A DNA stretch of 64,000 nucleotides from Puccinia triticina (Eukaryota > Basidiomycota > Pucciniomycetes > Pucciniales > Pucciniaceae), in the NCBI RefSeq assembly GCF_026914185.1, contig NC_070566.1, positions 6,076,001 through 6,140,000 of the forward strand, given 5' to 3'. The notes below the pieces were generated by a model, which saw only the letters and a list, made by a program, of their open reading frames with translations, was not told the origin of the DNA and did no database searches. The translations under genes were made by a program, and so were the position numbers. Positions 10,299 to 21,287 of this stretch are shown one piece after another. The stretch's first letter is position 1. Each line of letters opens with the position of its first letter.

Positions 10299-11619
10299 CT
10301 GGTTTGTTCGGGACACACACGACCGATCCCTTCAATATCATTCTTGAGTCTACAACCGGATGGACAATACATGATTATTTCTGCCTGCAAAGATGGTAAA
10401 CCTATGTTACGAGACTGGATGGGTGATTGGGTTGGAACTTTTCTGGGTAAGCAGATCACACTTTTTCTCAACCCTTTCAAACGATTCCCTCGTAATTTGA
10501 TCTGAGCTAATTGTCATGTCTTCCTTTTTTCAATCCATTTTTTCTCTTTCAGGCCATAAGGATGCCGTTTGGTCTGCTAAATCAAATCATGATGCCAGTT
10601 TGGCAGTCACGGGTTCAGCTGACCTTTCTGCGTAAGTTTTTTCAGATCTCTGCCTAGCTATCATATCTTTCAACAAAAAAAAGTATCAATCCATTTATTA
10701 AATAAACGTGGCATTCTCTCTCAGCAAGGTGTGGGATACGTTCAGACCAGCGGGGATGTAGTGCATACTTTTCTGCATGATCACATCGTCAGGGCAGTTG
10801 ATATTAGTCCGAGTGGCTCGCATATCTTCACGGGTGGCATGGAGAAGAAGCTACGACGATACGACCTTTGACGACCGGATGATCAACCAGATGAATCCAT
10901 TCCGCCTGGATCAAAGACGGCACACGAGGGGATGATCAAGAGTGTGATTTGGGACGAGCCACATCGATTGATCATCAGTGCGGGCGACGATCAGCGGATA
11001 CGCTGGTGGGATGCACGGCAGGGTGGGGGGTCGTTTCTGAGTTGGAGTTCCCAGACGGCCTGTTGAGCGTTGAAAGAAGGTTTGGAAGCGACTGGCTCTC
11101 CGTCGGATCCGGCAAGAAGGCCATGTTCTTAGAGACCGATACTCGAGAGATCATCTTCCAACGTGTGCTCACTTATCCCATTTCGTCTTGCTCCCTCGCA
11201 CCTCGGACTCGGGATCGATTGGTTACTGGTAGCTCCAACGACGGTTGGGTTCGAGTTCATGACACAATTTCTGGTGAAATGAAAGAAGAAAACAAAGGTC
11301 CGTACTCCTTCAAACCTTCTGTTATCCATAACGAGACCTTGGTCAACACGCTGATTTATCAACATTTTCGCAGGGCATCAGGGTCCAGTGCATTCCATTG
11401 CTTTTTCACCTGATGGAGAGCTATACGCTTCAGGCTCTGAAGATGGTCAGCTGCTTTTTTAATTTATGCCAAAATTATAATCAAACCTCATTTCATGTCC
11501 TCTCTTCTGTGCTTTGAGCTTTCTTTTCTTACATTCTCATGTGATTTGTTTTCTTAGGTACCATCAGATTATGGCAGACGACACCAAAGAATTGTGGGCT
11601 TTGGAGGTATGATGCTTAG
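10299..11619 (+). pseudogene. STRAP/UNRIP-type WD40 protein, frameshifted
   Basis: It resembles serine-threonine kinase receptor-associated protein (STRAP), a seven-WD beta-propeller linked to SMN/gemin complexes. Family blocks appear in order: CSGHTRPI, ISACKDGKPMLR, DWVGTFLGHKDAVW, GSADLSAKVWD, GGMEKKLRRYDL, KSVIWDEPHRLIISAGDD, SPDGELYASGSEDG and RLWQTTPKNCGLW. Introns are conserved (10447-10552, 10632-10724, then introns ending before 11374 and 11558). Three lesions lie in coding exons: a missing base near 10746, a TGA at 10869-10871, and a missing base in the G run near 11030. No in-frame ATG was found at the 5' end. Either the gene has decayed or the assembly has indels; the TGA argues for decay. 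It ends at TAG 11617-11619. Confidence 0.7.
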
Positions 11620-12355
11620 CATTGCAAAATCGTCAGAAAACAGAAACCACGTCCAATAATTCCTCACTCGCAACTCAGACAGACCTTCAATTTGTTATTA
11701 TTTTTCTTCTCTTCCTGCCTCTCTCCCACTTTTTTCCTCATAGAAGCTTGATATTGTTACGTTTTTATTTATCTATTTCCATTTCTTTCCATAGACAGTT
11801 GTGAATAAGCGGTTCATTATGAGAAGAATGCCAAGAGTGCATCTAGATCATTTCTTTTTCAAGTTAGCCTTTGGCAACGTCAAAAAGCATTGACATGATA
11901 ATCAGCTCCCTGGACCCTTTCCACAATGTTTTTGCACTATGGCTTGCTGGGGTGTTTACCGAGAAGAAAGGTTGTTGATGCTGGAGGATCCTGCTATCAA
12001 GTGTCGACAAACGCACAAACGTCCTGGAGTTTTGGCTTTCATGGGACGTTCAAACTTAACTGAGAATCGATAGAACAGGGTAGCTCACGATTTCAGATCG
12101 ATCGCTGAGTTAGGAAAGCTGGACTCCAATTTGCCACTTCAAGCTCAAGAATAATACGTATTTACCTAGGAGGCTAAGAAGGATCAGGAGGTTTGAATGT
12201 CATAGCCTTGTACCGTATATTTTGATGCAAGTCCCCTCCCTGCGGGGGACGGGCTGTGAGGGACTTGTCGCAGTGGGGCACACGTCAGGGATCGAATCGG
12301 ACAACTGAACCACCACCTCGATCACTCCTCAAAACCATCCAATCACAATAAGAAA
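11620..12355. other. Intergenic, upstream of 6PGDH
   Basis: No further gene. A short GAGGGACTT-type palindrome is at 12231-12285. The last 60 bp before 12356 form the likely 5' UTR of the 6PGDH gene. Confidence 0.4.
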
Positions 12356-14575
12356 ATGTCAGTACTACACTTTTGGCTCTACAAAGCTGTGAAGGCTCTT
12401 CCCTAGTGACTAGACTCCATGGCTTATCTCCGGTTTTCTTACTTTTTCCAGGTCTGCTCCCAAAGGTGATATCGGCCTCATCGGCTTGGCGTAAGTTCGA
12501 GCATACCGCTTCGAAGGTTTGATGCTCTCTATGGCTTTGCTGACAATTCCAATTAATCTTACATGCATTGTTTGGTCTTTAGCGTGATGGGTAAGTGTCT
12601 TCCACCTCGCATTCCTAGTTGCAATAATTTCTCCCAAGACGAAGGAAACGTCGAATGACAGAATTACATGCTGATTGAATTATGACGACTTACAAATAGG
12701 CTGCAACTTGATCATGAACATGGTGCGCAATGCGCTCTCTATGCAGTTTCGGCTGTAGCTTACCCGCTCACGCCCCTTCCTTCCTTCAGAATGACAAGGG
12801 CTTCACCGTCGTCGCATACAACCGGACAGTCTCTAAAGTGGACGAGTTTCTGGAGAACCAAGCCAAGGGATCGAACGTCATCGGAGCTCATTCGGTTGCA
12901 GAGCTTTGCGAAAATCTCAAGACTCCTAGAAGGATCATCCTTCTCGTCAAGGCTGGTGATGCCGTCGACGCATTTATTCAGCAACTTGAACCCCACCTGG
13001 AGAAAGGTGATATCATTATCGATGGTGGTAACTCTCATTTTCCGGACACCAACCGAAGATGCAAGGAGCTCGAGGCGAAAGGGCTCTTGTTTGTCGGCTC
13101 GGGTGTATCCGGTGGAGAGGAAGGGGCAAGATACGGCCCATCACTCAGTTTGTCCAGATCTCTCGCTTCCTCCATTGACTTACCCCGGTTGCACCTGTCT
13201 CAGCCTAACTATCCTGCATCTCCAAAGTGCCTGGAGGCTCAGATGCTGCTTGGCCTCACATCAAGGAAATCTTCCAGAAGACCGCGGCGCAATCGGAAGG
13301 TGAGCCCTGTTGTGATTGGGTTGGTCAAGGGGGCTCAGGGCACTACGTTAAAATGGTCCACAACGGCATTGAAGTACGCCCCATAGTCATCCTTTTTCAA
13401 GCCATCACACCGGAGTTGTTTCGCTGATTGCATCCAATTGTGATTCATCCAGTACGGCGATATGCAGCTGATTTGCGAGGCCTACGATATCTTGAAGCGC
13501 GGACTCGGACTCAGTGAAGGCGAAATCGGTGACATCTTTGCCACCTGGAACAAGGGCGTTCTGGATTCGTTCTTGATGGAAATCACCCGGGATATTCTCA
13601 AGTTCGATGATACCGACGGCACTCCACTTGTCACCAAAATCTTAGACAAAGCTGGCCAGAAGGGCACTGGAAAATGGACCGCCATCAACGCACTCGATCT
13701 CGGGATGCCGGTTACTTTGATCGGCGAGGCGGTCTTTGCACGGTGCTTGTCAGGGATCAAGGAAGAGCGAGTGAAGGCTAGCAAAGTGCTCGGTGGCCCT
13801 CAGATCGAAGCCTTCAAGGGTGACAAGAAGCAATTCATCGACGATCTCGAGCAAGCGATGTACGCAAGCAAGTTGATATCCTATGCGCAAGGCTTCATGT
13901 TGATGAGAGAAGCCGCCAAAGAATACGGCTGGACTCTGAATTAGTAAGTTTGAATTTACTTTCCACAGACAATTCTTGACGTTTCTTGCTGATTTATGGC
14001 CCGTATTTTCCAGCCCATCGATTGCACTCATGTGGCGTGGTGGCTGTATTATCCGATCCGTCTTCCTGGGCGAAGTAAGTAACTTGACTGTCTGGCCAAA
14101 AGAATATGATGTTCGAATACTGACTGCAATCACTGCCTTGCTGATAGATCACCAAGGCCTTCCGAGCTGAACCAGACCTTCAAAACCTGCTATTCAACGA
14201 CTTCTTCAACCAAGCTATCCACAAGTCCCAGCCTGGATGGCGACGAATCATTGCTCAAACCTCATTATGGGGCATCCCAACTCCTGCATTCTCGACCGCT
14301 CTAGCGTTCTTCGACGGATACAGAACTGCCAACCTTCCGGCCAGTTTATTACAAGCTCAAAGAGATTACTTTGGGGCGCACACATTCCGAATACTCCCCG
14401 AGCACGCTTCCGAAACCTACCCTGAAGGCCAAGACGTTCATGGTCCGTATTTTGTCTTTTTGCTAGCTAGCTTGTTTGGTGCGGAATTACTTATCTGCTC
14501 ATTATTGTACAAACCTTCTCAGTCAACTGGACTGGCCGTGGTGGAACGATCGCCTCCACCACTTACGCAGCTTAA
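12356..14575 (+). CDS. GND1: 6-phosphogluconate dehydrogenase, decarboxylating
   Basis: A cytosolic enzyme of the oxidative pentose phosphate pathway. It converts 6-phosphogluconate and NADP+ to ribulose-5-phosphate, CO2 and NADPH. Ten exons: 12356-12357, 12452-12490, 12583-12590, 12700-12722, 12790-13147, 13228-13373, 13453-13943, 14014-14074, 14148-14442 and 14523-14575, encoding 491 aa, the normal family length. The N-terminal Rossmann motif is GLIGLAVMG and NADP binding continues at YNRT. Catalytic blocks are [27 protein letters not shown] (Lys and His), and a C-terminal HVNWTGRGG. The first intron splits the ATG (AT at 12356-12357, G at 12452), and exon 3 is only 8 nt. No frameshift or stop is seen, so the gene looks functional. 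Product call near certain; the split start is the only frame-consistent reading I found. Confidence 0.92.
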
Positions 14576-15164
14576 AGCAACTGGAAGCCTCACCAAGTAA
14601 CATCTTTTTTCATTTACTCGTCCAAATTTGCAAACCCACAAAAAATTCACATAAAAAATTCACACAAAAAGCCCACACAAAAAATTCACACAAGAATCAC
14701 AGCGGTCTGGCGTCTTTCAGAAAAATCTGGGAACACAAAAGGTCAAACAGAAAAAAAAAAAAAACCCCGCTATTAGAAAAATCTGATCGGCTCCCTCTGC
14801 CTATCCCATACAGAGATTTTCCACGTTTTGGAGAAACAAATACTCGCTTGAGCCCAATACTGCACCTGGCCGCTGTTTACAAACGCTCCCATTCAACGGC
14901 TCAGTTCCTTTCTTACCATTTCCTGTTCTGATTCCATTGCCAACAACCATACCAGATCACAAATATATCCAACATGTGGCTTGTCCAATCATTGGCTCTT
15001 TGCAGCCTGTTTGAAAGCTTGTAGCAATATAGATGAGCTAGTCATATCTACCATCTCTCCCAGTACAAAAACCTGCCAAACAATTTTAGACAGCCATGCT
15101 GTGTAAACTGCGAAGTTGTTGTCAAGGCTGTAACCCGGGTGTCGGTCTGGGGGTTCGAACTTAG
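14576..15164. other. 6PGDH 3' region; short tandem motif
   Basis: No gene. A short tandem run of AAAAATTCACACA-type units lies at about 14636-14700, in the likely 3' UTR. The rest has no recognised feature. Confidence 0.4.
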
Positions 15165-15660
15165 AGCATTTCCACCGCGGGCCCTAAATCGGGGCCCTAC
15201 ACGCCGGGGGTACTTCCTGGCGAGGCGGTTCGTGGATACGACGGGTGACACCGGATTGGTGAAACCCACGCGGAATTCACCTCGCCCCCCGTCAGTATCA
15301 CCTTCACGTCGAATATGGGTGGACACGCCGGGATACCCAGTCGTCTCCACCCGCCGGGGATCTCCTCGTCATTCCGATGGGGAAACAGGTGAGATCCCCG
15401 TGGAGCCGACAGGAACACAGCGAGAGTGTTCCACATGATTTCCTCGTCGTTTCCGTCGACGAGGAATCCACGGCACCCTTTGAATTCACGGTGGTGCCGA
15501 CAAGAACACAGCATCTGTGTTTCTCGTGAATTCCTCGTCGCTCCCTTGAGAAGAAACACGAGGAATCCACGGATCCCTGGTGGAGCCGATGGGAAAACCC
15601 CCATCGCCATCGTGCGATCCATGGGTGTTTCCGGTTCCTCTTCCCCTCTTAAGCCCAACA
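15165..15660. repeat. GC-rich element built from GAGGAATCCACGG motifs
   Basis: It starts with GAGCATTTCCACCGCGGGC, the same tip (inverted) as at about 30670-30688. The interior carries many direct and inverted copies of GAGGAATCCACGG and CCGTGGATTCCTC, plus ACGAGGAATTCACGG variants. A related block lies at 29340-29830. Probably a non-autonomous element with a self-complementary core; its right end was not found. Confidence 0.5.
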
Positions 15661-15712
15661 CACCGCACACCGCACCTCAGAAAAAAAAAACAGCCAAACA
15701 TGCACATATAGA

Positions 15713-15885
15713 TAGGGAGTTGCAAAATCAACTCCCAAGAATTAATAAATCGACTCCCAAAAGTCGTTTACGTTGCGCGGACCGTCTCGGGACGTCCTCC
15801 CTGGGTCCTCGAGACGTTGCGCGGCCCTGAAATCATTTTGTGAGTCGATTGATTATTTCCCCTCTTGAGAATGGGAGTCAATACC
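15713..15885. repeat. AGGGAGTTG...CAACTCCC element
   Basis: The tip AGGGAGTTGCAAAATCAACTCCC-like hairpin (15713-15736) is followed by GACTCCCAAAAGTCG and a palindromic core near GTCTCGGGACGTCC. The right side has TTGAGAATGGGAGTC. The same tip recurs at 63953, at the end of the window. Confidence 0.5.
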
Positions 15886-15975
15886 TTAATTTAACAAAAA
15901 ATGACGGAATATACAAAAAAAAAATTATCTTGTCACTGTTGTACCGAAACACCCTAAAAGTTTTACAGCATTCTA

Positions 15976-16325
15976 AATACAATCTTTAGATAATATTGTG
16001 AGTTTTGCGGCATGAGCCCTCCTCAGGGAGACCCTGTGTAGCCTGGGGGCGGATTTGGCGGATTTCCTACTAAGGCAAACCCCCAAAACCTTGTCTACGG
16101 TGCTCCAAACAGCCCCAATTTTTTTCTGCTATAAGAATACACTCTTTAAAACATATTTTAAGCTTCACGGCATTAGCCCTCCTCAGAGAGACCCTGTGTA
16201 GCCGGGGGGCGGATTTGGCGGATTTCCTACTAAGGCAAACCCCCAAAACCTCATCTATGGTGCTCCAAAAGGCCCCAAAATTTTTACTTCCATAAGAATA
16301 AACTCTCTAGAAAACATTATAAGCT
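15976..16325. repeat. Tandem duplication, about 160 bp period
   Basis: Two adjacent copies share AGCCCTCCTCAG, AGACCCTGTGTAGCC and GGCGGATTTGGCGGATTTCC. These landmarks are offset by 160 bp (16015 and 16175). Immediately upstream (15940-15990) lies a partial third end. It is non-coding. Confidence 0.7.
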
Positions 16326-16924
16326 CCAAGGAGGTATTGCACATCAGGCACACCTTCTATCAACCGTAGTGTAGCGTAGCACAGCGCAAATGCGCTATTT
16401 TTTTAGCGTAGCGTTAGCGCAATTGCGCGCATCTGCGCTAAAGCTACGCACATTGAAAACAAAAAGCAATATAAAGTTTTAATAAGAACAATGTGTAAAT
16501 CCTAAACAATTTGATTGCAAGGCATGTCCCATGCGGTAAGAAGTACCATACAGCGGTAAAATCCAACCTTTATTTTTTTCAACACCTCATCTCTTGCTTT
16601 TACACAATGATATTCTTTTTACAGTACTCGGCCTGTGATTTTTGCATATTCTTTCTAATCCTTGGTTATTTCATAAAGGTTGATGCACTTTTGATACTTG
16701 TACCGCCAGGCCATATGATGTTGGGAAAATGACTCTCCCACAAATCCAACTGGTTTGGGAACTGGGAATTCAGTAACATATAACTTGATTGTCAAAGCAA
16801 CAAAATGTTGCTTTGATGCAATGAATGCAAAAGTAATAGGCGGGTTGTCATTTGGACCAACAAAGTCTGGGAAAAAAGATTGGCACTCATGTATGGAGTA
16901 AAAAAATACTGATCTCTGAAAGGC

Positions 16925-17264
16925 TGTAAAACCCCCGCGCCGCGGGGGCCGTGGATTTCACAAACCATTCATAAGGACCCAAGCCAACCACATATAGTCT
17001 CAAGATCCCCACTCCCCCTCCTAGCTCAGTAGAGACCCCGACCCTTCTGACTGTCTCCCCTGAGCTAGGTGAGCCTTCTTCCCTTTTCTGTTTCCCGCTT
17101 TTCCTTGATAATCATCTGTAGTACAGAGAGACCCCGACCCTTCTGACTGTCTCCCCTGAGCTAGTCCCCTTTGCAATCAAGCCGACGTTGGTATCAGAAC
17201 TCCAGGAGACCGGTGTCTCCCCTGTGCCAACGCCTTAGCTCAGTGAAGAGCTTTGGCTCTTACA
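16925..17264 (+). repeat. 5' LTR
   Basis: 340 bp, TG to CA. It contains a direct repeat of about 40 bp (AGAGACCCCGACCCTTCTGA block, at about 17030 and 17125). Each copy ends CCCCTGAGCTA, and the first is preceded by TAGCTCAG. A TGGTATCAGA motif, like a methionyl-tRNA primer site, lies inside the LTR at 17189-17198 instead of after it. Confidence 0.9.
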
Positions 17265-17835
17265 CTTTTTTTTTCTGATCCCGACTGAAGGATTTTTTTT
17301 TTGGACTCCCTACGGACTTCTACGGACTTGATTGCTTCAGACCAGCTCGACTATAGCTGGATCAGACTACTCCGTTGCGTGGACTTCTCGAACTGCCCCC
17401 CCCACTCCCACCGAACTCAACTGGACTCGATCGCATTGGACCAGCTTGACTAAAGCTGGATCGGACTACTCCTTTGCGCAGACTTCTCAAACTACCCCTC
17501 CTCACTTCTACCGAACTCAACAAACCACCCCACCAACCAATCCCCTATTCTTTCTCCTCTCGATTGCCACGACCCGGTTCATGTCCACACAACGGACCAT
17601 ATCGTCCGACCAGCTCATCCCAATTACGGATCCGGAAGAGATTCTGCGCCGGGCAAGGGCAGAACAGCGTTGAGCGCAACAACTCGCGGCGGCGTCCCAA
17701 CAAACCCTCTCCACAAACGATCCCCCACCCGCAAACTCAACCAGCAGTGCTACTGAGTTTGACCCCCCCGGACACCAAGCGACCGACGGCATCTTTGTAG
17801 GCTCGGCACCAGCGGCTCTCCCGTCAGGTCTTCAT

Positions 17836-19998
17836 TTGTCCCACGCGCCATACCCCTCTACTCCAGCTGCCCCAGAACTCCCCGACGACCATCCATCTGC
17901 CCCAGGACTTCCCAAAGACCAGAAAGTGCCGGGCGGCACTGTGGACGAGATGGACCCGCCACTGAACCCCCATATTATCAACCCTGCGACGGACGCAAAG
18001 CCCCCAGAGACAGACAACCACACGAGGCCCGGTCTGTTCCCCACGCCAAACGACCCGCCCCCACCGCCGGCAGCAAGCAACAGCCTGTCAACAAGAGACT
18101 GCATGAAAATGCTTATGTCCTCACAACAGGTCAGCGTCTCGCAAGCCCACGCTGATCGGATGGAGTATGCAGCCCGGTTGACTCGGGCCGAAGAATCCAA
18201 CGCGGGTCGAGTAGCTCGTCTGGAGGATGCGCTTGCAACATTACTCGAGAATCGAGCCCACTCTAGCCAACCCACCGCCCATCCAAGCAATCAAGTAGAT
18301 CACCGCAAGCTGAACACGTCGGACGCCCCAAAATACACAGGGCCATACATGGAAATTGAGCCGTTCTTGCTGTGGATCAACGGAGTAGAGATCTTCTTCA
18401 CGGCAAAGGAGATCACAAAAGATAAGGATAAAATCCTTATTGTTGGCCGGTTGATCTCAGAGACCAACCTACTTTTGTTCTACCAGTCACAAGCGTCATC
18501 GTTATTGGGGAGATCCTGGACAGTGGCCAAAGAAGAGCTGTTTGATGCCGCCCTCCCTTCGCAATGGCTCACCTCCCTGGACAGGCAGATCAGATACCTC
18601 AAAATGGGAGAGTCCGAAACGTTCACACAATACACGACTCGCGCCCGAACCCTGCAGAGGATGGTCAATTTTGACGGTGAATCGTTGACCGACTACAAAC
18701 TGGCAGAGGGGATGACTTTTGGTCTTCCCCCAGAACTGGAGCACAAAGTCAATAAACTCGACCTTCTGAAGCGGTCAGAATTCCAGTTCAAGGAATTTGT
18801 CCGAAGGACCGGGAACTGCTACAACGCTCTGCCTAAGAAAACGACCCGACCTCGGGTAGGCGTACCCGCCGCAACACCCCAACACTCCTCGAACACCAAC
18901 AACGTCCCGCGCGAGGAATACATCTGGCGTATCCACTCGTATCTGGACTCCATCGGCAAGTGTCACCACTGAAAGCAGTACTGTGGGTATGCCGCAGGTA
19001 CGTGCCCAGGACCAGTCTACCGCGGCCCTGTGGAAATTCCCCTGAACTTCATCGTCCCCCCCAAGCCGGCGGACTACATAGCCCCCAGGGCTTGGACCAA
19101 AGCCCAAGCCGCCGGATCAAAACCTGGAGCACTGCAACCAGGCAGACCAACAGGCCGACCGGCTGGAGTGGCCGGCGTCGCCGAGGACGCGAACACCCCG
19201 GTTGAGACACCTGCCATACTTGACGAAGAGTTCGACTTTGACAAATATCATGCGGCAGCCATCTCGACACTGACCGACATTGAAGCCTCCCTGGCCGATG
19301 AGACAGACGCCAGAGCTTCGACCGCGGCAGCGACAGCCCAGACCCCGGGATCGGTGGCCGAAGTCCTGGCAATGGAGCGCCTGATCTTCGAGAATGGGGA
19401 AGATCTAGTGGACTCTTTCCCAAACTTCAGGGCGACAATTCTCGATGGGGTGGAGGGCGAGTTCCCCTCAGACACTGAGGGGTACGTGCTCCCTCACTCC
19501 CACTGCCAGAGGACCTTACATCAGTTCCATGCTGGTAGATGCTTACGGGGTCCGGTTTGCACAGCTCGGAGGATCAAGCTTAACACCGCAAAAAGCTTCG
19601 CCCCCAGGATCCCGACTCCCCTGTTCAAGACGCCACACACGTTACACATTCAGCTCCACACCACAACCCCAATTTTTTTCGCCTGCGCTGTTCTGTGCCC
19701 TCCTGCGGAACAGACAACCCCGTTGACTCTAATCTCCGCAAATCAACCACAGGCTGCCGGCACTGACACCGAGACACGACCTTTCATTGAGCTTCCCGCC
19801 CCCCCCCCCCCCCATTTTCGCACAGCAACTTCCTGCACTCTGACCCATGCCTCCACTCCGCCCCGCCTACCCAGCCTATTCTCTCAATTTTCCCCCTTCT
19901 TCCTTCTCATTATAGAGGGGGAGACTGTAAAACCCCCGCGCCGCGGGCGCCGTGGATTTCACAAACCATTCACAAGGACCCAAGCCAACCACATATAG
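17836..19998 (+). pseudogene. Retrotransposon Gag-like protein with one in-frame stop
   Basis: The frame is open from 17836 to 18969, stops at TGA 18970-18972, and continues in the same frame to 19998. The N-terminus is proline-rich. A Ty3-type retrotransposon gag domain spans about residues 155-340 (YMEIEPFLLWINGVEIFF, then RYLKMGESETFTQYTTRA, then LAEGMTFGLPPELE). The stop falls where a zinc-knuckle cysteine is expected (CHH, stop, KQYCGYAAGTC). The tail is acidic and unrecognised and runs into the 3' LTR. No polymerase domains follow. An autonomous helper would supply reverse transcription and integration. Either the copy died after insertion, or the stop is read through; I favour the former. 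Confidence 0.7.
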
Positions 19999-20265
19999 TC
20001 TCAAGATCCCCGCTCCCCCTCCTAGCTCAGTAGAGACCCCGACCCTTCTGACTGTCTCCCCTGAGCTAGGTGAGCCTTCTTCCCTTTTCTGTTTCCCGCT
20101 TTTCCTTGATAATCATGTGTAGTACAGAGAGACCCCGACCCTTCTGACTGTCTCCCCTGAGCTATTCCCCTTTGCAATCAAGCCGACGTTGGTATCAGAA
20201 CTCCAGGAGACCGGTGTCTCCCCTGTGCCAACACCTTAGCTCAGTGAAGAGCTTCGGCTCTTACA
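19926..20265 (+). repeat. 3' LTR
   Basis: Same length and ends as the 5' LTR, with about seven substitutions and no length change. It is followed directly by the target duplication AAGGC. Confidence 0.9.
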
Positions 20266-21287
20266 AAGGCATTGGCAATAAGCCTTCCCATCCCAGGCAT
20301 TCCCATCCAATATTTTGGGCCACATGGATCTGAGGATGGTGCATCCAACATTTTTAGATGCTCTTCAACAGTATAATAAGGGTTTGCTTTTCTATAGAAT
20401 GCTTGCCTTTGTGTCAATTCATGAATTAGCTCTTCCCGTATCTTCATGTAATCCCCTTCTCCTCTTTCCAGACAGAATACCACTGCCCTGAACCCGCAGT
20501 GTCCATCTCCTTTAACATCAAAAATTTCCTCCACAAATGCTTGTATTGATAGAGGTAATTTCCATATGTAGTCATGCCACCTTGTGGGTGGATAAGGAGG
20601 AGGTCCAAATGTCTTGGTCTCTACCTTATTTCTTGCATTTGGAATAGATGGATTTGTTTGTGATGATGCCTCAGATAGTCTGGGGTCAATAGAGACGGAA
20701 TCAGAGATGCTTTTTCTTCGCTTCGTTGGGCCTGATTGGATGTACTGCATATCATCACATGGATGATGTGATATGTATGGGCTTGCTGGAGGTTTTATAG
20801 GATCTTGGTAGAAAAGTTGATTGTTATACTGGGATCCACAAGGGCTATACTGCATATCAGTTTTTGGATAAAGTGATCCATTGTAGCTTGGTGCATTTGA
20901 CATGCTTGCGCTCATTCTTCTTTGGGCCAGGTTTGAGCCAGGGTCCTGGTACAGTGGTAAGCTGGGTGCATTTGACATTCTTGCACCCATTCTTCTTTGG
21001 GCCTGGGTTGAGCCAGGGTCCTGGGACAGTGGCAAGCTGGGTGCATTTGAAACGCTTGGACTCATTCTCCTTTGGGCCAGGGTTGAGCCAGGGTCCTGGT
21101 ACAGTGACACATTGTGTGAATAGTTTCCCTGCGGGATATAATGCATATGACTACCTGGATAATTTGAGTCATGCCTACTTGTTGTGGGTGCAGCGGGGGG
21201 AGCTTGGGGTTGCGGATAATTTGGATTCATTTTTGTTTGTGCTTTAGTAGGATCCACACTGAATTGATGGATTTGAGTGGCCGGTAA

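Larger units (their letters stand above)
16925..20265 (+). mobile_element. Gag-only LTR retrotransposon (TR-GAG type), 3341 bp
   Basis: A complete insertion with two 340 bp LTRs (16925-17264 and 19926-20265), each TGTAAAAC...CTCTTACA, and a 5-bp target duplication AAGGC (16920-16924, 20266-20270). The LTRs differ at about seven sites by eye, roughly 2%. A purine tract (AGAGGGGGAGA) precedes the 3' LTR. The interior encodes only a gag-like protein; no protease, integrase or reverse transcriptase motif is seen, so it must depend on a helper element. Confidence 0.9.
16655..21257 (-). pseudogene. OTU-type cysteine protease ORF split by a retrotransposon
   Basis: An OTU-domain protein, a family of deubiquitinating or ubiquitin-like proteases. 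Segment 1 (21257-20266) has a low-complexity N-terminus with three 25-residue repeats (DPGSTLAQRRM type; 75 bp period at 20913, 20988 and 21063), then the OTU start VKGDGHCGFRAV with the catalytic Asp and Cys. Segment 2 (16919-16655) continues with ECQSFFPDF and the histidine block KQHFVAL, and stops at 16657-16655. Between them sits a complete LTR element with target duplication AAGGC. Removing the element and one AAGGC gives 1257 nt, exactly 419 codons, with no stop inside. The insertion is thus the only visible lesion. It lies 30 bp downstream of the CACTA-like transposase ORFs on the same strand and may be the second gene of that element; that link is inference. Confidence 0.75.
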
